Shown here: piece after piece, positions 38,990-48,866 of the stretch
Layout of the letters: each line of letters opens with the position of its first letter
How positions within the stretch are numbered: the first letter of the stretch is position 1
DNA from: Luteimonas kalidii
GTDB lineage: Bacteria; Pseudomonadota; Gammaproteobacteria; Xanthomonadales; Xanthomonadaceae
Assembly: GCF_029887935.1 (NCBI RefSeq)
Contig: NZ_JARXRO010000018.1
Span: 141,113 to 205,112 of the forward strand
DNA length: 64,000 bases
Direction: 5' to 3'
The notes under the pieces: generated by a model
Seen by the model: the letters and a program-made list of their open reading frames with translations, nothing else
Told to the model about the DNA's origin: nothing
Database searches by the model: none
Program-made: the position numbers and the translations under genes

Positions 38990-40981
38990 TCACTCCCCGC
39001 GCGACGCCGCCGGCGACAGCTTCAGCGCCGCGCCACCGCCCGCCGCGAGCCGCAGCGCCAGCGCCTGGCCCGCGCGCACCTCGCGCTCGCTTCGCTGCAC
39101 GTCCGTAGGCACGTCGCCGTCCTCCCACAGGGTCGCCCGGAAGCGGCCGTCGCCGAGGAACGCCAGGTCGAGCTCGAGCGTGCGCGGCGACTCATTGGTC
39201 ATCGCGCCGACGTACCAGTCGTGCCCGCTGCGCCGCGCGATCGCGACGTGCTCGCCGATCGCGCCGGAGAGCACGCGGGTCTCGTCCCAGGTCGTGGGCA
39301 CCAGGCCCAGGAAATCCGCGCCGGGCGCGTCGACATAGACGTCCGGGCTGTCGGCGACCATCTGCAGCGGGCTGTCGTAGACCACGAACATCGCCAGCTG
39401 GTGTGCACGCGTACCCATCACCTGCGGCCGGGTGAACGCGATCCCGAAGTCTTCGGGCGCCACGTTGCGGAAGCCGCCCGGCGTGTAGTCGATCGGGCCG
39501 ACGAGCATGCGCGTGAACGGGATGGTCACGTTGTGGGTCGGCGTCACCCGCCGGCTCCACTTGTTGTATTCGGCGCCGAGCACGCCTTCCTGGGTGAGGA
39601 AATGCGGCCACGTCCGGTTGAGGCCGGTCGGGCGATAGGCACCGTGCAGGTCGAGCATCAGCCGGTGCTCGGCGGCGCTGCGCATCATGCGGTGGAAGAA
39701 GGCGACCATCTGCTGGTCGTTGCGGTCCATGTAGTCGATCTTGACGCCCTTCACGCCCCAGTCGCGGTACAGCGCGAACAGCTCGTCCATGCGGGTGTCG
39801 AGCGCCTTGAAGTGCACCCACAGCCAGATGCCCACGCCGCGTTCGCGCGCATGCGCGAGCAGCGCGGGCAGGTCGAGCTCGGGAATCGGGCGGCTGGCGT
39901 CGGCCGAGGGTTCCCACAGGTCTCCGCCGCTGCTGCCGGGATACCAGCCCGCATCGATCAGCATGTACTCCAGCCCCATGTCGGCGGCATGGTCGATGTA
40001 GCGGCGCATGGTCGCGGTGTTCATGCCCGGCTCGGGCACGTCCGGCGCCACGCTGCCTGACCACCAGTCCCACGCGCTCTTGCCGGGAACGATCCACGAC
40101 GTGTCCTCGATCGGAGTCGGCGGATTGAGGTGCGCGATCAGGTTGGATTCCACCAGCGCGCCGGGCGAGTCGCCGAGCATCACCACGCGCCACGGCGTGA
40201 GGTGGCCGCCTGCGGCGACCTCGGCGCGCGGGATGCGCACCGCGAACTCGGGTGTGTCGTGTCGTGGCGAGAGGCGGGTATCGAGTCCCAGCCGGCCATC
40301 GCCACGGCCGGACAGGTAGAACGCCGCGTACCGGTCGAGGTCGGCCTCGGCGATGGCGAACGTCGCCTGCCCGCGTCCGGTCCCGCACACCAATGGGAGG
40401 TCGATCAGGTGCATCGGCCGGATCTTCGAGGCCTGGATCGGATCGAACTCGCCCTCGTGCGGCGTGTTGAAACGACCGACGTTGAACGACCAGCAGCGAT
40501 AGTCGCGCGGGAACAGGTAGCCGGTGAGGTCCTGCCGGACCAGCAGGTCGCCCCGCGGCGGCAGCGGCAGCCGGTAACGGAAGGCGATGCCGTCGTCGTA
40601 GGCGCGCAGCACCAGGCCGAGCGTGCGCCCCTGCGCGTCGGCCATGTCGACCTCAAGTTCGCGGTAGTGGTCACGCCCCTCGCTCGCCTTGCCGGCGACG
40701 AACGCGTAGCGCGCGTCGTGCTCTCGCGTCCGGCGGCCGGTGATGCGCAGGTCGCGTTCGAGGCGGTCGTCGGAGAACTGCACGCCGAGCGGCGAGGGCA
40801 GCAGCACCGGTTCATCACGCCAGGACACCGAAAGCCGCGGCTGGCCAGCGTCGTCCAGCGTCAGCGAGGCCGAGGCCGTGCCGGCAGGCGAATGCAACTC
40901 CAGTGGCGCGGCAGCCTCCGCGTGTGCGAGGCCGGCCACGGCCAGCAGCGAGAGCAGGAGTGACGTGACATGGCCGCGCAT
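38990..40981 (-). CDS. Glycoside hydrolase family 97 (alpha-glucosidase/galactosidase type)
   Basis: 663 residues from the ATG at 40981. A signal peptide ends LAHA-EA, so the enzyme is periplasmic or secreted. The N-terminal beta-supersandwich (about 20-280) contains LELHSPAGTASASLTLDDAGQPRLSVSW. The catalytic (beta/alpha)8 barrel includes LIDAGWY, GVGIWLWVHFKAL, GVKGVKIDYMDRNDQQMVAFFHRM, MLDLHGAYRPTGLNRTWPHFLTQEGVLGAEYNKWS and PFTRMLVGPIDYTPGGF. A C-terminal beta domain ends the protein. GH97 members cleave alpha-glucosidic or alpha-galactosidic ends of oligosaccharides, and I cannot tell which here. It stands alone, with no sus-type transporter next to it. Confidence 0.93.
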   Translation of the reverse strand: MRGHVTSLLLSLLAVAGLAHAEAAAPLELHSPAGTASASLTLDDAGQPRLSVSWRDEPVLLPSPLGVQFSDDRLERDLRITGRRTREHDARYAFVAGKASEGRDHYRELEVDMADAQGRTLGLVLRAYDDGIAFRYRLPLPPRGDLLVRQDLTGYLFPRDYRCWSFNVGRFNTPHEGEFDPIQASKIRPMHLIDLPLVCGTGRGQATFAIAEADLDRYAAFYLSGRGDGRLGLDTRLSPRHDTPEFAVRIPRAEVAAGGHLTPWRVVMLGDSPGALVESNLIAHLNPPTPIEDTSWIVPGKSAWDWWSGSVAPDVPEPGMNTATMRRYIDHAADMGLEYMLIDAGWYPGSSGGDLWEPSADASRPIPELDLPALLAHARERGVGIWLWVHFKALDTRMDELFALYRDWGVKGVKIDYMDRNDQQMVAFFHRMMRSAAEHRLMLDLHGAYRPTGLNRTWPHFLTQEGVLGAEYNKWSRRVTPTHNVTIPFTRMLVGPIDYTPGGFRNVAPEDFGIAFTRPQVMGTRAHQLAMFVVYDSPLQMVADSPDVYVDAPGADFLGLVPTTWDETRVLSGAIGEHVAIARRSGHDWYVGAMTNESPRTLELDLAFLGDGRFRATLWEDGDVPTDVQRSEREVRAGQALALRLAAGGGAALKLSPAASRGE

Positions 40982-41266
40982 GGCGAATCCTCTTCCCCGT
41001 GGACAGGGCGAGCGTACCGGCCCGTGCGCGAGGTGTCTGGAATAGGTCGAACATGATTTCGCATCGCCCGGGGGCGGGCACGTGCGCCCGAAGCGACGCG
41101 GTCCGCCCGCGCCGGCGTGCGGCACGTCGGCGTGCGGGTGGGGCCCTGCGGGAGACATGTGCGCGACGCAGCGCGAACGCGTGTCACCGCGCCCGTACGC
41201 AGCAGCACCTCACCCTGACATCAGCGGCGCGACGACCTCACCGCAGCGCTGTCATGCCGGGTTGCG

Positions 41267-42667
41267 TCACGGCGCCGCCGCCGGCTTCGGCGCGCTGCCG
41301 AAATCACCCTCGGCTTCGGCCGCCAGCCACGCGAACACCGCGTAGGCGGCGACGTTCTGGGCCAGCGCGTCGGGATCGATCTTGTCGAGGGTGTCGTCGG
41401 CGTTGTGGTGCAGGTCGAAGTACCCGCTGCCGTCCTGGCCCAGCCAGGCCCAGGTGCCACCGATCGCCGCCAGCGGCGAGATGTCCGGGCCGGGCCCGCC
41501 CTTGCCGGGCAGGTGCTCGATCCCCAGCGGCGCGAGCGCTTCGGCGATGCGCTGCGACGCCGCCTGCGCGTGCGCGGGCGCGCCGGTGCTGAAGCCGTAG
41601 ATGCGGCCGGCGCCGAAGTCGCTCTCCGCGGCGAGCACGTGGTCCGACACCGCCTCCGCATGCCGGCGCGCATACTCGCGCGCGCCGATCAGGCCTTGTT
41701 CCTCGTTGGCGAAGGCCACTACCCGGATGGTGCGCCGCGGCCGCTGCGGCAGCTGGCCGATCAGGTGGCCGGCGGCCATGGTGATGCCGACGCCCGAGGC
41801 ATCGTCGATGGCGCCGGTGCCCAGGTCCCACGAATCGAGGTGGCCGGCGATCAGCACGACCTCGTCCGGTGCCTCGCGTCCGGTGATCTCGCCGATCACG
41901 TTGTGCGAGGTGTATTCGGCGCCGGTCCAGCCGCAGTCCAGCGCGAGGCGCACGCGCACCGGGCCGCGCCGAAGCAGGCGTGTCAGCTGGTCGGCATCCA
42001 TCAGCGACAGCGCGGCGGACGGGATCGGTTCGAGCCCTTCGTCGAAGCGGGTGATGCCGGTGTTCGCCACCCGGTGCGGGCTGGTGCCGATCGAACGCAT
42101 CAGGTAGCCGATCGCGCCCTTGCGGATCGCTTCGGACGGGCCCCGGCTGCGGACCGCGCCGGCCTTGCCGTAGCCGCTGCCGTCGCGCGTGCGCTCCATG
42201 TCGTAGTCGACGAACGCGATCCTGCCGTCGAGCGAACCGGCGGGCGCGGCCTGCAGCGCCTCGATGCTGTCGAAGCGCACGATCTCCGCGTCCACCGTGC
42301 CGCCCGGACTGCCGCCCAGTGCGGTCACCAGCAGCGGCTGGGCGTGGTCGCCCAGGACTTCGGCGCGTTCGCTGCGGCGCTCCCAGGTGGGAAAACGCAC
42401 CGGCTCGGTCCACACCCGGTCGTAGCCCAGCTCGCGCAGCTTCGCCTGCGCCCAGGCCACCGCGCGCGCGTCGGCTTCGCTGCCCGGCAGGCGCGGGCCG
42501 ATCTCGGTGGTGAGCGACTCGACCAGGGTCCACGCGGTGTCGTCCGCGAGCGCGCGCTCGCGCAGCGTGTCCGCCGTCTCGAACGCGGCATAGGGGATGC
42601 GCGTGGTGTCGGCAGCGGACGCGGCGGCGGGCAGCAGGCAGGCGAGGACGAGGGACGCAAGGCGCAT
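41267..42667 (-). CDS. M28 family exported metallopeptidase
   Basis: 466 residues from the ATG at 42667 (MRLASLVLACLLPAAASA). A second ATG six codons upstream is also possible. A PA-like insert (about 115-245) precedes the zinc peptidase domain. Zinc-ligand blocks are visible: LIAGHLDSWDLGTGAIDDASGVGITMAA, VVAFANEEQGLIGAREYA, AAESDFGAG and YFDLHHNADDTLDKID. These proteins are usually aminopeptidases or carboxypeptidase-Q-like enzymes acting in the periplasm on short peptides. The run M28-mscL-FAH-small membrane protein shares one strand, with gaps of 76, 48 and 6 bp. Confidence 0.93.
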   Translation of the reverse strand: MRLASLVLACLLPAAASAADTTRIPYAAFETADTLRERALADDTAWTLVESLTTEIGPRLPGSEADARAVAWAQAKLRELGYDRVWTEPVRFPTWERRSERAEVLGDHAQPLLVTALGGSPGGTVDAEIVRFDSIEALQAAPAGSLDGRIAFVDYDMERTRDGSGYGKAGAVRSRGPSEAIRKGAIGYLMRSIGTSPHRVANTGITRFDEGLEPIPSAALSLMDADQLTRLLRRGPVRVRLALDCGWTGAEYTSHNVIGEITGREAPDEVVLIAGHLDSWDLGTGAIDDASGVGITMAAGHLIGQLPQRPRRTIRVVAFANEEQGLIGAREYARRHAEAVSDHVLAAESDFGAGRIYGFSTGAPAHAQAASQRIAEALAPLGIEHLPGKGGPGPDISPLAAIGGTWAWLGQDGSGYFDLHHNADDTLDKIDPDALAQNVAAYAVFAWLAAEAEGDFGSAPKPAAAP

Positions 42668-42743
42668 GGATCGAATTCCGGACACGACGAAGCCGCCAGC
42701 CTACAGGCCGGCGGCGTCGCGGGGATGTGCGGGAAGTCGCGTG

Positions 42744-43157
42744 TCAGCGACGCAGCAGGTCGCGGATCTCGCGCAGCAGCACCACGTCCTCCGGCGGTGC
42801 GGCCGGGGCCTCCGGTTCCGCCGGCTTCTTGCGGTGGAAGCGGTTGATCGTGCGCACCAGCAGGAAGATCGCGAAGGCGATGATGACGAACTGGATGAGC
42901 GTGTTGATGAACGCGCCGTACCCGAGCACGACCGCGGGCACCTCTTCCCCGGCCGCGTTCACCGTCGCCTCGCGCAGGGTCACGCCCAGGTCGGCGAAAT
43001 CGACGCCGCCCAGCAGCAGTCCGATCGGCGGCATGATCACGTTCTCGACCAGCGAGGTGACGATCTTGCCGAACGCGGCGCCGATCACCACGCCCACGGC
43101 GAGGTCGATGACGTTGCCGCGCATCGCGAATTCACGGAACTCGGTGAGCATGCCCAT
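42744..43157 (-). CDS. mscL: Large-conductance mechanosensitive channel
   Basis: 137 residues, the standard length. The protein starts [48 protein letters not shown], which is the first pore helix and the amphipathic N-terminus. The second helix is [27 protein letters not shown]. The C-terminal helix ([15 protein letters not shown]) forms the cytoplasmic bundle. It is a pentameric release valve opened by membrane tension during osmotic downshock. Confidence 0.97.
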   Translation of the reverse strand: MGMLTEFREFAMRGNVIDLAVGVVIGAAFGKIVTSLVENVIMPPIGLLLGGVDFADLGVTLREATVNAAGEEVPAVVLGYGAFINTLIQFVIIAFAIFLLVRTINRFHRKKPAEPEAPAAPPEDVVLLREIRDLLRR

Positions 43158-43205
43158 CGCGGACTCCTTCGTGCGGATCGGGATGGCCGTCGCCGGCCGC
43201 GGCCA

Positions 43206-43922
43206 CTATGCCCCCGCGGCGCGGACGTGGCAACGCAGCTCCAGCACCTCGTCCAGGCGCGCCACGCAGTCGTCGCCGGGCTGCAGCGCGGCCACGCCCG
43301 CGGGCGTGCCCATGAACACCAGGTCGCCTGCGCGCAGCGCATACAGCTTCGACAGCTCGTGCAGGATCTCCGGCACGTCCCAGATCAGCTGGTCGAGGCT
43401 GGACTGCTGGCGGCGTTCGCCGTTGACCTCGAGCGACAGGACGCGCGGGGCCAGTGGTCCGAGCTCGGTGGCTGGCACCAGTTCGCTGACCGGCGCCGAC
43501 TGGTCGAAGCCCTTGGCGATGTCCCAGGGCAGGCCCTTGGCCTTGGCCGCGGCCTGCAGGTCGCGGCGGGTGAGGTCGAGCCCGATGCCGTAGCCGAACA
43601 CCAGCGCCTGCGCGGCCTCCACGGCCAGTTCGCCTGCGGGCGCGTCTCCGCCGAGCGCCACCACCAGTTCAACCTCGTGGTGCAGGTCACGCGTGGCGGG
43701 TGGGTAGTCCACCACATCGCCGGTCACGATCGCATCGGCAGGCTTGTGGAAGAACACCGGCGTACCGCGCTCGGCCTTCGAGGCTGGCGCGGTGGCGCCC
43801 ATTTCGCGCGCATGGTCGGCGAAGTTGCGCCCCACGCAGTAGATGCGGCGCACCGGAAAGGTGCCGCCGCCACGCACGGGAATGCGCGGCACGGGCGCCG
43901 CGGGTACGACGTCCAGATGCAT
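43206..43922 (-). CDS. Fumarylacetoacetate hydrolase (FAH) family protein
   Basis: 238 residues, one FAH domain. Recognisable blocks are RIYCVGRNFADHAREMG, PVFFHKPADAIV, the metal-ligand segment LHHEVELVVALGG, the GYGIGLDLTRRDLQAAAKAKGLPWDIAKGFD block and GDLVFMGTPAGVAALQPGD. Members cleave C-C bonds or isomerise/decarboxylate acylpyruvates in aromatic catabolism. No other catabolic genes are nearby, so the substrate is open. The upstream small membrane gene ends 6 bp before it. Confidence 0.9.
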   Translation of the reverse strand: MHLDVVPAAPVPRIPVRGGGTFPVRRIYCVGRNFADHAREMGATAPASKAERGTPVFFHKPADAIVTGDVVDYPPATRDLHHEVELVVALGGDAPAGELAVEAAQALVFGYGIGLDLTRRDLQAAAKAKGLPWDIAKGFDQSAPVSELVPATELGPLAPRVLSLEVNGERRQQSSLDQLIWDVPEILHELSKLYALRAGDLVFMGTPAGVAALQPGDDCVARLDEVLELRCHVRAAGA

Positions 43923-43928
43923 CCGCGG

Positions 43929-44222
43929 TCAGCGCAGCGCGGGCTGGCCGGGCCTGGTGACGATGCGGTACTCGGCGTCGAGCACGTCGCTGCGGACGGA
44001 GGCGGCCTTGCGTGCACGCAGCGCCCCACGCATCAGGCCGAACGACACCATCGCCGCGCCGACGAACAGGCCCACCACCAGGAGCACGGCGAGGATCGCA
44101 ACGCCCACCAGCCCGAGTGCAAGCTTCAGCAGCGGGTTGCGCGGCTTGCGCGGCGTCAGCAGGCCGCGAAGTGCGGAGGCATCGAAGCGGGCGTGCAGGG
44201 TACGGAACAGGACGGAGGACAT
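43929..44222 (-). CDS. Small membrane protein of unknown function
   Basis: 97 residues. I do not recognise the family. The N-terminal 30 residues are basic and amphipathic. One long hydrophobic stretch (LLKLALGLVGVAILAVLLVVGLFVGAAMVSFGL, about 34-66) could form one helix or a tight pair. The C-terminal 30 residues are basic with a YRIVTRPG motif. The ATG at 44222 has GGAGGAC directly overlapping it, so the ribosome site must lie a little upstream (CTCCCGC on the plus strand). It lies 6 bp before the FAH gene and is probably co-transcribed. Confidence 0.65.
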   Translation of the reverse strand: MSSVLFRTLHARFDASALRGLLTPRKPRNPLLKLALGLVGVAILAVLLVVGLFVGAAMVSFGLMRGALRARKAASVRSDVLDAEYRIVTRPGQPALR

Positions 44223-44305
44223 CGGCGGGAGATGAGACAATTGCGAGGCGCTCAGTATCGGGTGCGACTGCCATCCACGTGTAACAAGTTCGTTAAATCG
44301 CTGTG

Positions 44306-44650
44306 ATGAACATCCCCGACCCGACCTCCGCCCTGATCGATCTCGACCGCATCCCCGACGGCGGTTTTGCCGAGGTCGAGGCGGTGCTCGACGGCGGGCC
44401 GGAGTCGCTGGTGCTGTACCGCGCGGGCAACCGCGTCCATGCGTGGCTGAACGTCTGTCCGCACGCCGGGCGCCGCCTCGACTGGGCGCCGGGGCAGTTC
44501 CTGAAGACGAAGGACGGGCTGCTGGTGTGCGCGGCGCACGGGGCCACGTTCGAACCCGGCAGCGGCGAATGCGTGGCCGGCCCGTGTCGCGGCGAGTCGC
44601 TGCGGGCGGTCGCGGTCCGGGTCGCGGACGGGACCGTTTCGCTCGCGTAG
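44306..44650 (+). CDS. Rieske [2Fe-2S] domain protein
   Basis: 114 residues from the ATG at 44306 (a GTG one codon earlier is also in frame). The cluster ligands are C51-P-H53 (NVCPHAGRRLDW) and C75-A-A-H78 (LLVCAAHGATF), the classic C-x-H...C-x2-H spacing. It is a soluble, stand-alone Rieske ferredoxin-like protein, probably cytoplasmic. It may feed electrons to an oxygenase or serve another redox role. No oxygenase is encoded nearby. It is the only plus-strand gene in this run, divergent from the small membrane gene. Confidence 0.9.
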   Translation: MNIPDPTSALIDLDRIPDGGFAEVEAVLDGGPESLVLYRAGNRVHAWLNVCPHAGRRLDWAPGQFLKTKDGLLVCAAHGATFEPGSGECVAGPCRGESLRAVAVRVADGTVSLA

Positions 44651-44682
44651 GGACCGACCGCACCGCGGCAGGCGTGCGCGCC

Positions 44683-46521
44683 TCAGAACATCAGGTTCAC
44701 CACCAGCACCACGATCAGCGTGTACACCAGCGACAGCGGCACGCCGATCTTCCACAGTTCGCGCGGGCGGTAGCCGCCGGGGCCGGTGATCATCGACATC
44801 ACCGGGTTGGACTGGGTGACGAAGTTGTTCGAGGCCGACAGCGCCACGATCAGCGCGAACGCGGTCGGGTTGCCGCCGGCGGCCAGCGCCAGGTTGATCG
44901 CCAGCGGCACGACGACGATCGTCGCGCCGACGTGGCTGATCACCATCGAGAACGCGGCGGTGAGCAGGGCCACGGCGAATTCGATCACCCAGATCGGCAG
45001 ACCGGTCGGCAGCCGCTCGATGGTGTGCCCGGCCACCCAGGCCGCGGCGCCGCTGCCGTCCATCGCCCAGCCCAGCGGAATCAGGCAGGCCATCAGGAAC
45101 ACCGTCTTCCAGCTGATCGCCGAGTAGGCCTCGTCCATCTTCAGCACGCCGAACACCAGCATGCCGGCGACGCCGGTCATCAGCGCGATCGACGTCGGTA
45201 CCCGCCCGGACACCGCGATCAGCATGGTGACGGCGAAGATCGTCATCGCGATGCGGAACTTGTGCGGACGCTGCTCGCCTTTGGGGTAGTCGGTGACGAT
45301 CACGAAGTCGCGCTTGGACGAGGCCTGGCCCAGGTCGTGCCAGATGCTGTGCAGCACCAGCATGTCCCCGGCGCGCAGCGGCGTGTTGCGCACGTCGTCG
45401 CGGATCACGGTCTTGTCGCGGTTGATCGCCAGCAGGCTGATGCCGTACTGGCGGCGCAACTGCAGGTCGGCGGCGGTCTTGCCGATGAACTTGGACGTGG
45501 GCGGGATCACCGCTTCGGAGATACCCGCGCGGCTCGGGTTGAACAGGTCGGCGAAGTTGCGCAGGCGCGAGTTCATGCGCAGGAACTGGTTCTGCGCGAA
45601 GTCGGCCACCTGCTGGCGCTGGCCCATCGCCCCGAGCACGCTGCCCACCCAGATGCGGGCATCGCCCGGCGGCGCCAGCCGCGACTCGTTGCCGGTCTGC
45701 AGCGCGAGCAGCAGCGGCGCGTTGTGCAGCGCCTCGGCTTCGCCGAAGGTCATGCCGACCAGCGGGCTGTCGGCGGTGACCGTCAGCTCGTGGACCTCGC
45801 CCTCGATCCCGTAGGTGCGCGAGAAATAGCTCTCGGTGCGCGCCGGGGTGACGTTGCTGTCGCCTTCGCCACGCAGCTTGCGGTCGCCGACGAACTGGAA
45901 GTACAGCAGGCCCGCGGCCAGCAGCGACAGGCCGATCGGCATCGGCGCGAACATGTTCAGCGGCTCGAGCGTCGCCGCACCCGAGGGCAGGTTCGCGTTC
46001 GCGGCCACCAGCAAGTCGTTGAGCAGGATCAGCGGCGAGGTACCGACCATGGTCAGCGAGCCGCCCATCACGATCGCCACCGCCACCGGCAGCAGCAGGC
46101 GCGAGAGGCTGATGCCGGTGCGCGAGGATAGTCGCGAGATCACGGGCAGGTACAGCGCCATCACCGCGGGGTTCTGCATCACCGAGGAGTTGAGGCCGGC
46201 GATGCTCGAGACCAGCAGCAGCAGCCGCTGCTCGACCCCCCGCGCGCGCCGCAGCAGCCAGCCCGCCAGGCGGTTGAGCGCGCCGGTGCGGTCCAGCCCC
46301 ATGCCCAGGATCATGGTCGCGATGACGCTGATCACCGCGTTCGAGGAAAAGCCGTTGAACAGGTCCTCCGGCTGCACCAGCCCGGTCAGTCCGAGCATCA
46401 CCAGCACCACCAGCGCGACCAGGTCGGCGCGCACGCGCTGGAACAGGAACAGCACCATGGTCAGGCCCACCAGCCCGAGCACGATCTTCATGTCCGTGGT
46501 GAGGGCGAGCTGGGTATCCAT
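44683..46521 (-). CDS. SLC13-family anion permease with two TrkA-C domains
   Basis: 612 residues from the ATG at 46521. It has the two-repeat plan of DASS/SLC13 transporters: repeat 1 holds GLNSSVMQNPAVMALYLPVI and GGSLTMVGTSPLILLNDLL, and repeat 2 holds SHVGATIVVVPLAINLALAAGGNPTAFALIVALSASNNFVTQSNPV. Between them lie two TrkA-C/RCK_C-like regulatory domains (about 215-290 and 305-390). Such proteins usually carry sulfate, phosphate or dicarboxylates with Na+. The substrate is not predictable. It ends 32 bp from the convergent Rieske gene. Confidence 0.9.
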   Translation of the reverse strand: MDTQLALTTDMKIVLGLVGLTMVLFLFQRVRADLVALVVLVMLGLTGLVQPEDLFNGFSSNAVISVIATMILGMGLDRTGALNRLAGWLLRRARGVEQRLLLLVSSIAGLNSSVMQNPAVMALYLPVISRLSSRTGISLSRLLLPVAVAIVMGGSLTMVGTSPLILLNDLLVAANANLPSGAATLEPLNMFAPMPIGLSLLAAGLLYFQFVGDRKLRGEGDSNVTPARTESYFSRTYGIEGEVHELTVTADSPLVGMTFGEAEALHNAPLLLALQTGNESRLAPPGDARIWVGSVLGAMGQRQQVADFAQNQFLRMNSRLRNFADLFNPSRAGISEAVIPPTSKFIGKTAADLQLRRQYGISLLAINRDKTVIRDDVRNTPLRAGDMLVLHSIWHDLGQASSKRDFVIVTDYPKGEQRPHKFRIAMTIFAVTMLIAVSGRVPTSIALMTGVAGMLVFGVLKMDEAYSAISWKTVFLMACLIPLGWAMDGSGAAAWVAGHTIERLPTGLPIWVIEFAVALLTAAFSMVISHVGATIVVVPLAINLALAAGGNPTAFALIVALSASNNFVTQSNPVMSMITGPGGYRPRELWKIGVPLSLVYTLIVVLVVNLMF

Positions 46522-46627
46522 CAGGCCGGACCGACCCCGCATGGTGCGTCGACCGCGACCCCGCGCCGATGCGCGCCGACGGGCCGTGCGGGCTCAGGCA
46601 TCGCCTGCGGCCGGTCGGGAGCGGTCA

Positions 46628-47383
46628 TCACGTCGGGCCCGGTTCGGCGCGTGGCGACTCCGCCGCACCGGCTTCGCGGTCGTACAGCAGGTCCCACACG
46701 CCGTGTCCCAGGCGCTGGCCGCGGGTCTCGAAGTGCGTCTGCGGACGCCAGTCGGGGCGCGGCACGCATCCGCGCGCGCCGGCGCGGTTGCGCAGTCCCG
46801 GGGTGGCGTCGAGCACGTCCCACATCTGCTCGGCATAGTCCTGCCAATCGGTGGCGAGGTGCAAGCGCCCGCCCGGCGCGAGCTTGCGCACCAGCAGCGC
46901 CGCGAATGCGGGCTGCACCAGGCGCCGCTTCTTGTGCCGCTTCTTGTGCCACGGGTCGGGGAAATAGATGCGGATCTCGTCGAGGCTCGCATTGGCGATC
47001 TCGTGGGTCAGTACCTCGACCGCGTCGTGGTGGTACACGCGCACGTGGTCCGCGCCATCGCTGGCGAGTGCGTTGAGCAGGCGGCCGACGCCCGGCGCGT
47101 GCACTTCGATGCCGATCAGGTCGCGCGCGGGATCGTGCGCGGCGGCGAAGCGCAGCGCCTCTCCGTTGCCGAAGCCGATCTCGAGCACGCGCGGCGCGCG
47201 CCGCCCGAACACCGCGTCGAAATCGCGCGGCCCTGCGGCGTAGTCCAGCCCGTAGCGCGGCCAGAGCGCTTCGAAAGCCCGCTGCTGCGCTTCGGTGAAG
47301 CGGCCCTGGCGCAGCACGAAACTGCGGATCGCGCGATGGCCGGGATCGGCGGTATAGGGCTTGTTCTGCAGGGGATCAGGCAT
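46628..47383 (-). CDS. trmB: tRNA (guanine-N7-)-methyltransferase
   Basis: 251 residues. The SAM motif is [20 protein letters not shown]. The tRNA-binding signature [29 protein letters not shown] and the late [16 protein letters not shown] block are diagnostic of TrmB. It makes m7G46 in tRNA variable loops. It lies 125 bp after thiG in the same direction, and thiS-thiG-trmB is a usual order in this family. Confidence 0.97.
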   Translation of the reverse strand: MPDPLQNKPYTADPGHRAIRSFVLRQGRFTEAQQRAFEALWPRYGLDYAAGPRDFDAVFGRRAPRVLEIGFGNGEALRFAAAHDPARDLIGIEVHAPGVGRLLNALASDGADHVRVYHHDAVEVLTHEIANASLDEIRIYFPDPWHKKRHKKRRLVQPAFAALLVRKLAPGGRLHLATDWQDYAEQMWDVLDATPGLRNRAGARGCVPRPDWRPQTHFETRGQRLGHGVWDLLYDREAGAAESPRAEPGPT

Positions 47384-47508
47384 ACGTTCCCCGGGCAGTC
47401 ACGCTGCCGTCCATGGCGCCACGACCCCGGCTTCGGACCGCCCGGCCCGGCCACCCAGGGCCGGGCATTCGCCGGTGCGCGCGGCAGTGCCGCGCGAGCA
47501 GCACCGGC

Positions 47509-48306
47509 TCACCCGATCAGCCCGTCGACCGGCGAAGAGGCCGAGGCGAAGCGCTTGCGGGGGATGCGTCCGGCGAGGAAGGCGTCGCGCCCGGCCTCGA
47601 CCGCGAGCCGCATCGCCCGCGCCATGCGCACCGGATCCTTCGCGCCGGCGATCGCGGTGTTCATCAGGACGCCATCGCAGCCGAGTTCCATCGCGATCGC
47701 CGCATCGGACGCGGTGCCCACGCCGGCATCGACGATGATCGGCACCTTCGCGTTCTCGATGATCTCCATCAGGTTGTAGCGGTTCTGGATGCCCAGGCCC
47801 GAACCGATCGGTGCAGCCAGCGGCATCACCGCCACGCAGCCGATCTCCTCCAGCCTGCGGGCCAGGATCGGGTCGTCGCTGGTGTAGACCATGACCTCGA
47901 AGCCGTCGGCGACGAGCTGCTCGGCCGCCTTGAGGGTCTGCACCACGTCCGGGAACAGGGTGCGCTCGTCGCCCAGCACTTCGAGCTTGGTCAGCGGGTG
48001 GCCGTCGAGCAGCTCGCGCGCGAGCCGGCAGGTGCGCACCGCGTCCTCGGCGCTGTAGCAGCCGGCGGTGTTGGGCAGGATGGTGTAGCGATCGGGCGGC
48101 AGCACGTCGAGCAGGTTCGGCTCGCCCGGTGTCTGGCCGATGTTGGTGCGGCGGATGGCGACGGTGACGATCTGCGCGCCCGCGGCCTCGGTGGCGCGGC
48201 GGGTTTCGTCGAGGTCGCGGAACTTGCCGGTGCCGGTGAGCAGGCGCGAGCGATAGGACTTGCCGGCGATGACGAGGCCGTCATCGTGATGCGGGTGCGT
48301 GGTCAT
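47509..48306 (-). CDS. thiG: Thiazole synthase
   Basis: 265 residues. Family blocks are [30 protein letters not shown] [38 protein letters not shown], the Schiff-base lysine region [35 protein letters not shown] and [43 protein letters not shown]. It builds the thiazole phosphate of thiamine from deoxyxylulose phosphate, dehydroglycine and the ThiS thiocarboxylate. ThiS is encoded 205 bp upstream on the same strand. I saw no TPP riboswitch before thiS. Confidence 0.98.
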   Translation of the reverse strand: MTTHPHHDDGLVIAGKSYRSRLLTGTGKFRDLDETRRATEAAGAQIVTVAIRRTNIGQTPGEPNLLDVLPPDRYTILPNTAGCYSAEDAVRTCRLARELLDGHPLTKLEVLGDERTLFPDVVQTLKAAEQLVADGFEVMVYTSDDPILARRLEEIGCVAVMPLAAPIGSGLGIQNRYNLMEIIENAKVPIIVDAGVGTASDAAIAMELGCDGVLMNTAIAGAKDPVRMARAMRLAVEAGRDAFLAGRIPRKRFASASSPVDGLIG

Positions 48307-48511
48307 CGCCCGATTATCGCAAAGGCGCGGCGCAGGCGCGCGGTTCGCGTGCGGTGGGAAGTCCGATCGCCAGGGCGGGACGGTTCACGTCAACGTCGCG
48401 TCGGGCGCATGCCGCTGCGGTCGTCGCGGCATCGGCACGACCGGACGCGCCGGGCGACGCTCTCGCGTTCCTGCCGGGATGCCGTGGCAACGCTGCCGCG
48501 GCCGCGTCGGC

Positions 48512-48712
48512 TCAGCCGCCGCCCAGCGCGTGCACGATCTCGACCCGGTCGCCGGACTGCAGCGCGTGCGTCGCGTGGCGACCCCGCGGCACGATCTCGC
48601 CATTGACCTCGACCGCGACCCGGCGCGCGCCCAGGCCCTGGGTTTCGAGCAGGGCCTGCACGGTGGCGCCATCGGCGATGGCCAAGGTGTCGCCATTGAG
48701 TTCGATCTCCAT
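48512..48712 (-). CDS. thiS: Sulfur carrier protein ThiS
   Basis: 66 residues from the ATG at 48712 (MEIELNGDTLAIADGATVQALLE). It has the small ubiquitin-like fold pattern, with VAVEVNGEIVPRGRHATHALQSGDRVEIVHALGGG. The C-terminal Gly-Gly is adenylated and converted to a thiocarboxylate that donates sulfur to ThiG. A longer open frame upstream is not needed. Divergent from the autotransporter gene with 154 bp between starts. Confidence 0.95.
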   Translation of the reverse strand: MEIELNGDTLAIADGATVQALLETQGLGARRVAVEVNGEIVPRGRHATHALQSGDRVEIVHALGGG

Positions 48713-48866
48713 GGTGCCGATTGTCGCGCGATGCGCGCGCGCCTGCACCCGTGTGGTCCCGTGCTTGCGGCAGTGCGGCGTGAGCGCGGCGGCGGGTTCG
48801 TGGAGACTTGCGCACCGTGCGGTCCCGTATTGGGACGGCCGTCCCCTGCATTCACGGAGCTGCGCC

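Noticed and set aside
48713..48866. TPP riboswitch before thiS
   Set aside because: No CTGAGA / ACCTGA-type THI-box core is visible on the minus strand.
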